Positions 6,644-6,721 of a stretch of DNA of 6,721 nucleotides are shown piece by piece. Within the stretch, counting starts at the first letter, position 1. Every line of letters begins with the position of its first letter. The DNA comes from Bacillota bacterium (GTDB lineage: Bacteria; Bacillota; Bacilli; Alicyclobacillales; Alicyclobacillaceae): NCBI GenBank assembly GCA_021820805.1, contig JAKADF010000191.1:1-6721 (forward strand), written 5' to 3'. Under the pieces are notes generated by a model, which was given only the letters and a program-made list of their open reading frames with translations, did not search any database and was not told the origin of the DNA. Position numbers and translations under genes: made by a program.

Positions 6644-6650
6644 CCTTCTT
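6644..6650 (-). promoter_or_regulatory. Ribosome binding site that sets the TTG start of the methionine synthase
   Basis: On the minus strand AAGAAGG (6650-6644) lies 8 nt before the TTG at 6635. The frame stays open to a GTG at 6701, which would add 22 residues with no family similarity visible. The strong, well-spaced site and the match to YxjG-type length make the TTG the better start. Confidence 0.75.
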
Positions 6651-6721
6651 TCTACCAGAAGCGGTGTTTATAAAATAGTCTTTAATTTCTAATAGTATCA
6701 CAAAAAGTAAGTTTTTTAACG

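Noticed and set aside
6636..6721. Promoter or S-box riboswitch upstream of the methionine synthase
   Set aside because: Only 86 bp are available. No SAM-riboswitch motifs or convincing -35/-10 pair are visible, and any leader would lie mostly outside the window.

Overview
The window looks like chromosome from an aerobic, spore-forming-type Bacillota (order Bacillales). The evidence is an A+T-leaning composition, AAGGAG-type ribosome binding sites with frequent GTG and TTG starts, a ydaO-type c-di-AMP riboswitch, a HelD very close to the Bacillus subtilis type, and a YxjG/YxjH-type methionine synthase. The genus cannot be fixed from the sequence alone. I see no transposase, integrase, CRISPR array, rRNA or tRNA.

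Layout. (1) 31-140: a c-di-AMP riboswitch, followed after about 20 nt by an exported LysM + transglycosylase (SLT) cell-wall hydrolase (161-958, +). (2) 961-1857 (-): a convergent gene for a membrane-anchored protein of unknown function with a HEPN-like R-x4-H motif. It is broken by one in-frame TAG at 1231-1233, and 89 coding-looking codons continue in the same frame after the stop. (3) 1858-2301: a 444-bp intergenic stretch with only weak signals. (4) 2302-4653 (+): HelD, the RNA polymerase-recycling ATPase. (5) 4717-4875 (+): an unrecognised 52-aa exported or membrane peptide with a TTG start. (6) 4877-5464 (+), one base downstream: a 195-aa protein that looks like a histidine kinase cut down to its DUF4118/KdpD-like membrane domain and a DHp helix pair. 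The phospho-accepting His is replaced by Asn and there is no ATPase domain. (7) 5465-5507: a strong bidirectional terminator. (8) 5514-6635 (-): a cobalamin-independent methionine synthase homologue with its full zinc site, most likely starting at a TTG rather than further upstream.

How they work together. The genes do not form one pathway. The riboswitch ties a peptidoglycan hydrolase to c-di-AMP, the usual osmotic and cell-wall homeostasis link in this phylum. HelD, the 52-aa peptide and the degenerate kinase lie on one strand with no convincing terminator between them, so they may be co-transcribed; the last two are almost certainly translationally coupled. That pair and the TAG-interrupted HEPN-like membrane protein are the least explained parts of the window.
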